Shown here piece after piece: positions 51,701 through 64,000 of a DNA stretch of 64,000 bases. The stretch comes from Dirofilaria immitis (lineage: Eukaryota; Nematoda; Chromadorea; Rhabditida; Onchocercidae), in NCBI GenBank assembly GCA_024305405.1, contig JAKNDB010000109.1:4154001-4218000 (forward strand), written 5' to 3'. Both the position numbers and the translations under genes were made by a program. Within the stretch, counting starts at the first letter, position 1. Each line of letters starts with the position of its first letter. A model generated the notes under the pieces. The model searched no databases. It saw nothing but the letters and a program-made list of their open reading frames with translations, and had not been told where the DNA came from.

Positions 51701-51951
51701 ATATATATATCATCGTTTACATTTGCATTCCTGGAAATCTTATTAGTTGATAAGGAAGCTTATCTTTTTGCAACAAAGAATTTACTCCATTGTCGCCAAA
51801 AGCGAATTTCCATTATCTTTTGTCTCGTAATGAAGAGAACGACGTTAATAGATCCTTCTGAATTTTTAGTCTAAATTCTCCAAGTTGATAATTTATTGAG
51901 ACAGGAGATTGGCAACATTTGGGCAGTGTTAAAATATTCAAAAATCTGTGA
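48710..51951 (+). CDS. TDP1: Tyrosyl-DNA phosphodiesterase 1
   Basis: Phospholipase-D superfamily enzyme that cleaves the 3'-phosphotyrosyl bond left by trapped topoisomerase I and cleans other blocked 3' ends in the nucleus. Exons: 48710-48820, 49116-49237, 49752-50034, 50246-50432, 50540-50725, 50820-51079, 51221-51415, 51905-51951. Two HKN catalytic motifs are visible: FGTHHSKISIF with ATANLVEDDW (nucleophile His, Lys, Asn), and AMPHIKTYA with VTSANLSKAAWG (second His, Lys, Asn). Other family landmarks are QFSSFGSLG and GYQAGGSLPY. The N-terminus is short, lacking the long regulatory tail of the human protein. Exon 7 is broken by a missing A in the run 51244-51250; one more base gives TQLTIRSYEFG. 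The last exon, ending FKNL, is assigned by phase only. SENP8 follows in the same direction after about 1 kb. Confidence 0.94.
51695..51710 (+). repeat. AT dinucleotide repeat in the last TDP1 intron
   Basis: Eight AT units in a row, within the intron 51416-51904. Confidence 0.9.
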
Positions 51952-52975
51952 GCTGGCTGGGAGAAGTCCACCAGTCTCGTGAAAGCCCGAGTGTATGAAC
52001 TGCTAAAAACTAGTTAGTGTCTGAATCGCTGAAAACTTCAACATTTAGCACTTCAAGCCTTCTTTTAATTCATGCATTACCGCTGCTGATGTGAAGTTTG
52101 CTACTGTTGGGAAAACGGGTTACATTGAATTATTGGACAGTTCTGGTGATCCTGAGAGTCGATAAATAAAATGGCAGTAATATATGAAATCAGTATCTAT
52201 TATTATAATGATTGATATATTCAGTGCACAGAAATGTGTAAACTATTCCAATTCCCTTGTAATGTGTCAAAATGTTTACCTGTAAATAAATTTAATATAT
52301 CTTATTTTCCTGGATACTTAATGAATAAATTATTCCTGTTCGCTTATTCAGTCCTGATAAATGTGATATCAACATATTATCTTTCAAGATACGAAAAAGT
52401 TTAATGTTAAAGATGAGATAGAAGAAGAATGTAGCACTTCAAAAATTTATGTTTACGTGAAGAAATGGAATTATAGGAGATGAAAAGATGTGGTACCACT
52501 TAAAATATAGCCTATTTTTGTAATTTAGCCCAGAATTACGTTGCTGAAATGTAAGTCGGAAATTAGAGTTATGTGGAATTCACGTCTTCGTCTATTTGCA
52601 GCTCCCTCATGTTTAATTTTCGAAACCTTCATTGTTCTGATGGTGTGCCTAACTGTTGTAATTACTGTTCAGACCCTTTATTTATTCTCACGCTTGTTTG
52701 AATTTTAGTCGTAATATTTGAATGAGTAGATCAGATTATCAACATTTATGTTAAATTGATAGCAAGGATTTAAGCTTCTTGGTGGCAGAATTAGGTAATG
52801 TGGCACATTTAATTGTACCGTACCGCTGATTGTACACATTCTTTTGAAATATTTCAGGAAAAATATTGTTTGTAGGTAATATGACAGGAAAATTCAAGGA
52901 TGATTTGGTATAAAGAATTAAAGTGGTCTGGTTCCCATTGCCTTTCTTGAAAGAAATTGTTTCAAATCTTGCAGT
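51952..52975. other. TDP1-SENP8 spacer, nothing recognised
   Basis: About 1 kb. A minus-strand frame at 52751-53149 is a shadow of the first SENP8 exon and its leader. A TTGCAG acceptor lies directly before the SENP8 start codon, so SENP8 may be trans-spliced or have an untranslated first exon here. Confidence 0.45.
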
Positions 52976-54754
52976 ATGGCGAAATCGGGGAAGTGTGTTC
53001 TGTCGTTTGGTGATACTGTACTTTATGAAGCTGATTTGAGAGCGCTGGAGAATGGACGATGGCTTAGTGATCCTGTTATCTCGTTCGCATTCGAATATCT
53101 CCACAAAAGAACGTTGGATGATACTAGGAAGAGCAAAGTTTGTTTGCATCTACATCATTCTTATTCGTCAAAAAGACTATATTTAGCTGGAAATCGTCAA
53201 AGCGGTCTGATGGAAAATGTTTTCTGCATGCGACATTGTTCACTGAATTGATGGTCAATCACAGTTTTACAGGATAGCGGGACTGATGTGTGCTAACTTG
53301 ATAGCTTGTTCGAAGAGTCAAGATCATAATAATCAGGAAAAAGAAAACTGTTGTTAATTTCAGATTTCTTTTATAAATGCAGCAGTATGTCAGCTAATTA
53401 AGCTAACTAGTGAACTGGAAGTGGTGGAATTGCTCGATCAGCTTACACTTAAAGAAAAAGAGCATGTCATTTTTGTTGTGAACGATCACGACGATCCATC
53501 TAGGAGTGGTGGAAGTCACTGGTCATTGCTTATATGTCGCCGGGTTCTTCGACCTCATTTTTTAATTATTGATAGTGCGCAGGGAACCAGTTCAGCAAAT
53601 CGAAGACCGACGGATAAGGTACGTACCTCTTGAAGACATAAAAGAGGCATCCGAAGACACGAAATTACATTATATATTGGCACGATCGTAACCCATTGCA
53701 AGTGTAATCGGTTAGACGATATTTAAAAAATCATACTATATGCGAATTGTAAAGGATTAGCTGCACTTATGTTTGTAAAACATTATATTTGGTGGATGGT
53801 CTCCATTTTGATACAATTATAATGAAGGAATTGAATGTTCCCTGTCCAATCAAGGAAAGGATCAGATTTGCAAAATTAGGTAAAGACTAAAGCAAAATAA
53901 CATGTTATACTCTGCTGCAAAGCCATATTTGAAATCGCTGCTAACAAATTTTTGATTTATCGAGTACAGAAGTTTTTGTTTTTTTTTTTCATATATATAA
54001 AATTGATTTTTCCATATTGGTTAGTATTTTTAGAAGCCTTAAAATTGAAACATTATTCTCTTTGAAGTTTTATATGAAACACGGTGGTAATATTTAGGTG
54101 TTTCCTTTAATTATTTTTTTTCTTGTTTTTCAGTTGATTCAAACAATGGCAAAGTATTTTAAGCTTCCAGAAGATTCACGCATCGAACGAGCCACAAAGC
54201 AATATAATAGCATGGACTGTGGGATGTTTGTTATTGAATTCAGTCGACTGTATATTGAGGTTTGTTGAGAATCCGTAGGATTTTACAGGATGAATACTGT
54301 AATATTACGAAATAGTTGGGGATTTTTGCGACATATAGTTTGCTCAAGAAATAGCTGGTTATCGTATGCAATAAGAAAAAATTGCTGAATATGGCAAGAT
54401 ATGCCGCGAATATCAATAATAGTAAAGCGGATTTTGTCGAACTGTACCTCATAATATGAATGCATTAGAATTCATGACACATACGTTACTTTTCCAACAT
54501 CATAAATTATCTTTGAAGTAGAAATAAAAATTAATTAAATTTAAATGTGTATGTATTTTGCTCTGCTCTATCCATGGAGGAATTCTCAGGTCACTACATA
54601 CTATTTAAAAATTAATCAAATTATACCTGCGCCAATTTTGTAGAGTTTGAAAAAGGATGAATTCAGTGTTGATTTCACACAGCTGAATGCAGATGATGTT
54701 AAAAAGCAGCGGAAAGTGTGGGGTGCACTGATTCGTTCACTGGCCGAAGAATAA
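52976..54754 (+). CDS. ulp-3: SENP8 / DEN1 NEDD8-specific protease
   Basis: C48 cysteine protease that processes NEDD8 and removes it from cullins and other proteins. Exons 52976-53137, 53364-53618, 54134-54259 and 54644-54754 are each divisible by three and give 217 residues, the usual SENP8 length, with no frame break. Family landmarks: WLSDPVISFAFEYL near the N-terminus; catalytic His in SGGSHWSLLI; catalytic Asp in FLIIDSAQ; oxyanion Gln in KQYNS; nucleophile Cys in MDCGMFVIEF. The end (KKQRKVWGALIRSLAEE) matches the family C-terminus. The start ATG lies two bases after an acceptor-like TTGCAG. Same strand as TDP1. Confidence 0.95.
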
Positions 54755-57700
54755 GAGGAAATCTCTCTTTGTTATCCATGCCTCAATATATTGACTGGTT
54801 TTTGTAATTCTAGTAGTTAACTGCAATGGTTTTCTAGCTTTTTCCAGTGCTCATTTCATTGTGCCTTCTATTTTGCATATTTCATTCTTTTTGTTTTCTA
54901 TTTAATTTATTGCTCATTTCTTGTCGCACCAGTAAAATAAATTATTATCTGAATTATGTTAAATTTCTGTTTTTTTGTATACTTAATTTATCGTCATTTG
55001 CTTCTCAGTTCATGCTTTCTCATATACAGTGCAATCCAAACACCGTCCAAGAATTCTTTGTGTTAGAGAATGCAAACGTCTTCCTTACCAAAAATGCTGC
55101 TAAAAATTTCTTTGCGATGTCTTCATCTTTTTCTTTATTGTGTATGCACTATACAATTTGTAGAATTAGTATTTTTTTCTATATTTTCTGTGCAAAGTTT
55201 CGGTTATCTTATTCCACCGCCATTTATTAAGAGAAGGTATGGACTTCTTCTGCACTGCTTAGATTATGAGCTTGTGATCTGTAGTTTTTTTCTTTTTAAA
55301 AAGAGATATCTACGAAATCAATAACTTCTAATGGAAGTTATTGATTTCTTTCACACTACAGACTTCCTTTTGTCATTTGTTATGACATTGCATTTTTGTG
55401 TTGGTTTTTATCTTTGTCTGAGATAATGATATCGAGTTTGCTACCAGCTTTTGCAGTGATTTATTCTATTTCAACATCAAATTATTGCTGCTAATATCAT
55501 GATGCAAATGGCACTCGTGGAAAAAGTTTGAAATTGGAAAGAAGATGGAAAGGGAAGAGAATAGGTTCCATTAATTTCTAATTACCATAAAATGGAGTTT
55601 AATAACGAAACTTGATTCGAAGAACATTATTTGTTATTTATGATAAATTTAGATAGAAAATACTTTTGCAGTTTTTCACTGCATGTGTTCCTGGTGCTAC
55701 GATAGTTAAAAATCTATGAATAACAGTTGAATTCATGAAGCAGCTAGCAAGTTATTTCTGTATTGTTTAATACCATGTATTGTTTATCGATAACTATGAT
55801 CTCGTTTATTTACTGGACTTGTAAATAAAACATTAATTTTCTTAAATGGAATAGTATTTTGTAACTTTTATATTACTATGAAAGAGAATGCGTCTTTGCC
55901 TCATTAATATCTGCACCTCAAGGTTAACACGTGTTTGGCATAATCCGGAGTTAACAATCCCTTTAGTTAAGCCTAAAACATAGGAAGAGATAGCGAAAGC
56001 TGGTCATTTATTGTCGAAGCATTCTGTTTAACAGCTGTTTGGTGTTTCGATGGTTTCGACTGCTTAGTTTTAGCGGACCGACGTGCAGCACTGCTTTCTT
56101 GTCTTCTTCAAAACTCTAAAATATCTACCTCATTCAAATCTTACTTAGTTATCTTTTATTGTAACGCTGATGTGAAGTCTATGTCCATATTGGATTTCAC
56201 ATCTGTAACTCATAACAAAGGTTTTAAGAGATGGCATTGCGCTGATTAGATTGGTTGCATTGATGTTTTCTTGCGGCAGAATGAAAAGCTTTGAATAATG
56301 ACGCATTAAACATGAAAGGGCTCGATATTAAGGGTGGCTATTTTATTAATTTTAATAAGCAGTGGTCTCAGTTAGCGGTGATTAATCAAAATTCAATCGA
56401 ATATCTGCAAATGTCCCCATCTGGTCTACTTATATCATCGATTTGGTTCCCAGTTTTTGTCCGGTTATACATCTACTATTTTGAAATATTGGGACTAGTT
56501 TCCCGAAATTTCTCTTGTTTATGACTTCAAGTTTTGCTAACACTGCATATTATATTATTCTGTAAAAGGTACTTTCCTTCACATTTTGCACTTCTCTAGA
56601 CTATAATACTTCCATTTGAGCCGGCTTTGATTTAACGTTAAGCATTTGAATGATCGATAGTGTGCTGTTATATTTTATTGTTGTTTAATTACTGTAGACC
56701 ATTGGTCAATAAAAAGTGGTTGTAGTTCTAAGGTTTTAGATTTTGCTTTGGATTTTAACAGACGAAAGTGTTGAATTTCTCTTTAGGCTTCTAACGAGTT
56801 TATAGTCCACAGCGATATGTAAAGATTTAGCAGAAAATAAAATCGCTCACTTCCTAAAATTGACATTGAGATCATGTAAACTTCTAGTATTTTGAAGATG
56901 TGGACATGAGGATACCTATATACTGCTTCATTTCTTGGAACATGATCCGAGTTGGAGTTAACATAAAAATTTTGGAGAAAATCTTAGAAAATCGACGAAT
57001 CAAAAAGCATTCTTTGATTGTTTTCACTGCCAGAATGTATTCGGAGCAACCATTAAGTAAGTTTCAATTTTAAACTGAACATGGTTGCTGATATCTCCCA
57101 GTGGCGGTTGTTAGATATGAATTAATATAGATGATTTACGCTGTTTTTTTGTGGTATTTCTTGAACATGATTGTTCTGATATTTTCGAAATATAAAATCA
57201 AAGAGTTCAGGCTATAACAACTCCCGATTGCGAGTAATTGCTTAGAAATGATTAAATTGGTGAGTAGATTAAATCTAGTAATTTGACAAGCGATAATGTG
57301 AATCTTTCGAATATGTCTGAATTCAATGACGACACTGAATACGATGACGCCACTATCGGAAGACACTCGAATCATCAAATATTCCTGATGTTCACAAATT
57401 TATATTTTCCTAATATAAAAGAAAAAGGAAACTTACACATTTCATCCATCATACATAGCCCAAACTATGATAGCCCAAACTTTCTTTGGGTGATAACGGT
57501 GTAATACTGATTTTTTGTTTCAAGTCATTTTGTCATCAAAGCAGTGCTGCATTACTTGGTTTCTCTGTCAGTAATCATTTGCTTGTAATGATAGTGCGAG
57601 ACAGAATCAAGGAATACATCTTTTTTCCTAATTTTCGTAGAAAATAGCTCGATATTTCGTCATTCTTGCATTTTTCGTTGCCTTTTGACACTCTTTTCTC

Positions 57701-59076
57701 ATTATGATTTCTCATATTTTCATGATTTTCGAGTGAATTTGAAACCAATACGCAAACATTTTGTAAAATAAAAATAGCCAAATACACATTATATATTTGG
57801 GTTCACTCTTTCTTCCAAGAACTGATTTCTTCTTAAAAAATTAAAAAATCGTTTCGAGAGTTATTGTTTTTTAAACATTAGTAAAAATTTATCACCACTT
57901 AATACGTCATTTTATTTTCTCTAAAACTTCAAGGGGCGGATTTTTTCATTCAGATCTTTTATTTGCCAAATTTTTTAAAATTTCAAAAAATATCTGCAAA
58001 AAAATATCGACGAAAATCAAAAATATCTGCATAGTGATAGTATAAGCAGATCAAATTTTTTATTATAATATTTTGTAGTGGAAATTCTGTGTTGAATGAA
58101 TTGTTTTTCTCATTTCCTTGCTGGGAATGAGCAAGTAATTCTGGATTTCAGTATATCTCTTTCATGATCCTATCTACAGAATTCTTTGGAGAAGAGTGAA
58201 GGGAAAAGAAGGAAATGTAGAGTCAAGTATAACTGGCATTTCTAATTGTTACAAATGATATTGATTGTTGGGAATGAGCAGAATTAGTTGACTTTTTTCC
58301 ATTAAAAAGCTTTTACGTCCGTGACACCTGTTTTATAGATATTCATGCTGCTTTTATTGATATTGTCCAGATAAATAGACATATTCTTTCCATTCTAGGC
58401 TCATCTCCAATTTCTGGGTTTTTTCCGCAGTTTTCAGATATCTGAAGACTTCTACATAATATGAGATGGTCAAAACTGATCAAGGCGAAAATCATAATCA
58501 TGAATTCAATTTTTCAATCAAGTTTTCTTTTTTTTTTTATTTTTCATTAAATCAAGTTTCCAGAAACAGACCTATGTTGGTATTAGTCGTGATATTTGTG
58601 GACTGGTTCGTCATGAGAATGTTGGTGCATTATATGCACTAAGTCGGTTAATTTTCTTATAAATTAATAAGTCGGAAGAGTTGCTTAAGGAAGAAATTAC
58701 AACCAAAGAGCAATTGGATTCAGAGATTAAATTATTCTGTTGCGAAAAAATCATTTATAATTAAGATATTATTATGGTTGGGAAATAAGTCTACATATAG
58801 AATTGTCGGAATCAAAGGGAGGTAACATTGGAAGTTTTTAGCAGTTTACAATTCAGTGTGATGTCTGCGTTATGTTTAGTTGTTAGAAGTTTCTTCAAGT
58901 TTGTCGATCCAGTGATGGCTAGCTTGGCCAGTCTGAAATTTCCTAATTGTTTAAGACCGACGAGGTAAACTCAATAAACTCGATAATAAAAACTGTAGAT
59001 TTCTTTACATTGGAAGTTATGCCATTGTTCACTAAATAGTATTATAAATCCTTCTGGGAATATAAAATGTAAATAG

Positions 59077-59114
59077 TGGATATAATGAATTTCACTGGAT
59101 ATAATGAATTTAAC
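59077..59114 (+). repeat. 19-bp tandem duplication
   Basis: TGGATATAATGAATTTCAC at 59077-59095 is followed at once by TGGATATAATGAATTTAAC at 59096-59114, one base different. It sits just upstream of the hairpin at 59118. Confidence 0.8.
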
Positions 59115-59117
59115 CCG

Positions 59118-59162
59118 TCTAATTTATACTGTTTATCAAATGACCAAATAGTATAAATTAGA
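59118..59162. repeat. Perfect 13-bp inverted repeat (hairpin)
   Basis: TCTAATTTATACT at 59118-59130 and its exact reverse complement AGTATAAATTAGA at 59150-59162. After one mismatch three more pairs extend the stem, leaving a loop of about 11 bases. No coding sequence nearby. Confidence 0.8.
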
Positions 59163-61807
59163 TGATGAAGAAAACTATTTAGGAGCAACACGCAGACAAA
59201 ATTTACGGAAATTACTTTTTTATGCTTGCTCAGGATTATCTTTATAAAAGTTTTTGTTGATGGTTTTTCTTTATGAAAAAGATTTTAAGGTCCAAATTCG
59301 AATTTATTTAGGCTCATATATGTTGATTAATAAAGAAATTACGAAGTGTTTTTCTGGTTTCCTGAGAAATTTTGTTTAAACATTTGATTTGATGAAGATT
59401 AAACTAATTGACGTCGTTCAACGTATATTCGCATTCATAGAAACAGTGAAAGAAGTGGTATTGTTAATGGTGTTGTAATATGTTAAGCTGGTTTCAATCG
59501 AAGCAAGCTGGAGAGATTTATACGTTGCTGCAACTATATAACATGTTCTCGGAATGTTGGTCACAACGATGATTCTTCTCAACCGAGATCAGAAGTGCAC
59601 GATTCCGATAATTGCAAAACAACATCAACAGCAGGTTATAAATTTAAAAACAGATCATTCTTCTGTATAGGGTCAAGTTGTTAGAATTGTTTTAAGTAAT
59701 TCATGGTAATTAAAACAATTTTTTGGCTGCTGTGAAGTATTATGTTTAAAGGACTGAATTTTGATTAGAAAATTCGCATTAAAAAAACGAAGGCGGAGAG
59801 GTTCAGAAGTAGTTTTGGAAAATGTAAATATGTATATTTAGACGTTCCAGTAATTTGTACGTCGTAATAAGGGTAATAACAATTTTGCGAAAGAAAATTT
59901 TTTGTTTTTATAAAGAAGGGAAGGGTGAATTGATCATCTACTACGAAGAAAATGTGGATTCCTCTTTATGAAAAACGCTAAGTGCTTCTCCTTTCAAAAA
60001 ATTTTTTATGAGAACACAAGATGAAAAAAACTTCCTACACTCAAAATTAGATATTTTAGACATGTATTGGTTGATTTTTAATGAAAAATTTTTTATTAAA
60101 AGCTGGAATGCATAGAAGGAAAATAGCAGTTTAACAGTCGTTGACTTCTTGTCTGCCATGCAATGTATTTTTTAAAGGGTTTATAAGGTTGTTTAAATTA
60201 AAAGCTTTTGCTAGATTTCAATGATTGCACCTGTATAGCAAGATTGAAGATCAATATTTTTCGGTGTAAAATTAAAGCTATTAATTTTTACGCGAAATTA
60301 GAATGGCGAAACAATTTCTGTTGCTGTTTATGGACGAATACCTCAATGCAAGCAGCGTTTCACTCGTCACGATACTGCGCTGCAGTAGGCTGTTACGTAC
60401 TACAGTTCGTGGAAGTTCTCAGGCTACAAGCAGCATGCATGTTGCATGAAACGAATTTTTCGGGTGGTTTTGGACGCGGTGTTAGTTTTGAAACATTCCG
60501 GAGTAGTCGGTTTCATTTGGGTTTGACGTCTTGCTGATCTTCCATACTGATCATTCACTTCTCAATATAACCTAGAATGTAGAATGTAGATACACGCTAG
60601 AGTCGTTGGGTCCTTATGGCTGTAGTTTGCGAAATTAACATTGATGTCATCATGATCAAGATGTATTGTAAAGAGATCCCATCTTTTTGTAACATATTTC
60701 AATAAATCAATTAGTTTTCTGCGAAGAATTCTGAAATGGCACTCGAGCGATGAAGGAAATTTAACCGTTGTCTTCTAGTTGATGCTTGGAGGACATTTCT
60801 TAAATTCATTTTTAGATATCATGACATTCATGATACCATGCATTTCTTTTTTTTTCTTGATGATCATTGTTATTCATATATTCTCCAGTTTTTCATTTAT
60901 TGATGCGAAAAAGGATGATGATTCGTCGAATATAATGCTGGTCTTTCTCCAGGTCAGAAAATTCGATTAGAAAATATTAATATTACTCGCAGTGGAAAAT
61001 CTTCGGCTGGAATTTCTGCAAAATTACTTCAGTTTAGTGAATGGTTGGAGACTTGATTAATTTATAAAGCTATAAATGCATAATGTAGTAATACCATTTC
61101 CATGCGGAAGTTTCTGTGAATCATAAATTAAATACTCAGTTTGTATGTTGGTGTGCATGTTTCGAGTTCAGTTCAGCGTTTTGTGTCAGAATGGTGTGGT
61201 ATTGCTATCGGCAACTGTTAACGTTAAATCACTTCCAGCTGGAATTAAGTGCAGGTACACTGCCGTGTGTATCCAGAGACAGATGCGGACATGCTGTCTG
61301 TTAGCTTACTGTTTCTGGGAATCTTTCGCAATGTTGAGGCATATCTTCTGCATTCAAATGCCACAGGTCATTTTGACCATAAAAGTCTTAAGATTTGCTA
61401 TATTTCCGAAATTAAGTAGTGGATGTTTTTTATTATATTTTCAAAATAATGGGAAGCTCTATATGCTTTTATGGATGGGTTACTGTTGGAAGACCACTTG
61501 AATTTTGTACTTTCTGTTTTCTAATACATTGTTGTTGAGTTTGAAATTTTCACTTCAGAAAAATTATGATGTCTTTAGAAACATCTATCGAATTTTTAAA
61601 TTTCAGGGATTTTTTTTAAATAGGAAAAGTCATAAGTAATAAGATGTGTTCGAAATGCTCCATGAATTCCTCCTATGTGGAAGTAATCAGTTTCTCGAAA
61701 TTTTCTATTATATGAGATAATTTGACATCAAAAAGTTGATTAATTTCCAAAACTTTCCTGTTTTTGTAAATCCTATTTTACAACATCTTTTGTATGACAC
61801 ATTACAG

Positions 61808-64000
<2,193 letters not shown>

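Larger units (their letters stand above)
54755..61807. other. Long intergenic region SENP8 - thioredoxin reductase
   Basis: About 7 kb without a gene I can support. Open frames at 54847-55324, 56291-56524, 57283-57504, 60208-60537 and 61145-61501 (plus) and at 59941-60159 (minus) are unlike any family. Bases 60300-60540 form a local GC-richer island on the plus strand and might belong to the promoter or an upstream exon of thioredoxin reductase. A hairpin lies at 59118-59162. Confidence 0.5.

Noticed and set aside
52751..53149. 132-codon minus-strand ORF
   Set aside because: Antisense shadow of the first SENP8 exon plus leader; the plus-strand exon has clear family similarity.

Overview
The window is nuclear DNA of a nematode. 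It is AT-rich, and its genes are split by phase-consistent introns of tens to about 1,200 bases that end in TTTCAG-like acceptors. Several start codons lie just after an acceptor-like AG, as expected with spliced-leader trans-splicing. The proteins read from the exons match animal families that nematodes carry (a STAT lacking an N-terminal domain, PXF-1, thioredoxin reductase with an N-terminal glutaredoxin-like part). Long introns and high AT content would suit a clade III (spirurid or filarial) worm, but that is an inference.

Layout. 1-3.1 kb: 3' part of a STAT gene (minus), running off the left edge. 3.7-5.7 kb: RACK1 (plus). 6.4-7.2 kb: a TSR2-like ribosome-biogenesis factor (plus). 8.2-16.5 kb: PXF-1/PDZ-GEF, a Rap exchange factor of 24 proposed exons (minus). 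17.1-18.5 kb: an unrecognised, frame-broken coding tract (minus). 19.0-19.3 kb: a plus-strand exon-like ORF with one in-frame stop. 19.6-23.9 kb: quiescin sulfhydryl oxidase (minus). 24-31.8 kb: gene-poor, with a 30-bp coding repeat, two small orphan ORFs and what looks like a decayed gene. 31.8-43.8 kb: BTAF1/Mot1, about 31 exons (plus). 43.8-48.7 kb: no gene seen. 48.7-52.0 kb: TDP1 (plus). 53.0-54.8 kb: SENP8/NEDD8 protease (plus). 54.8-61.8 kb: no gene seen. 61.8 kb to the end: thioredoxin reductase, 5' part (plus).

The genes do not form one pathway. They are housekeeping and signalling genes: STAT signalling, ribosome scaffold and assembly (RACK1 next to TSR2), Rap GTPase signalling, oxidative folding in the secretory pathway, TBP removal from DNA, topoisomerase-adduct repair, deneddylation and redox homeostasis. 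I found no new multi-gene system.

The strongest unexpected signal is a series of one-base frame breaks inside strongly conserved exons (STAT, RACK1, PXF-1, BTAF1, TDP1), most in short homopolymers and mostly single-base losses. Restoring one base rebuilds the family match each time. This reads as uncorrected assembly error rather than gene decay, and automatic annotation would mis-call these genes. Also notable are GC-AG introns in RACK1 and STAT. Exon boundaries were read by eye from frame, homology and splice consensus.
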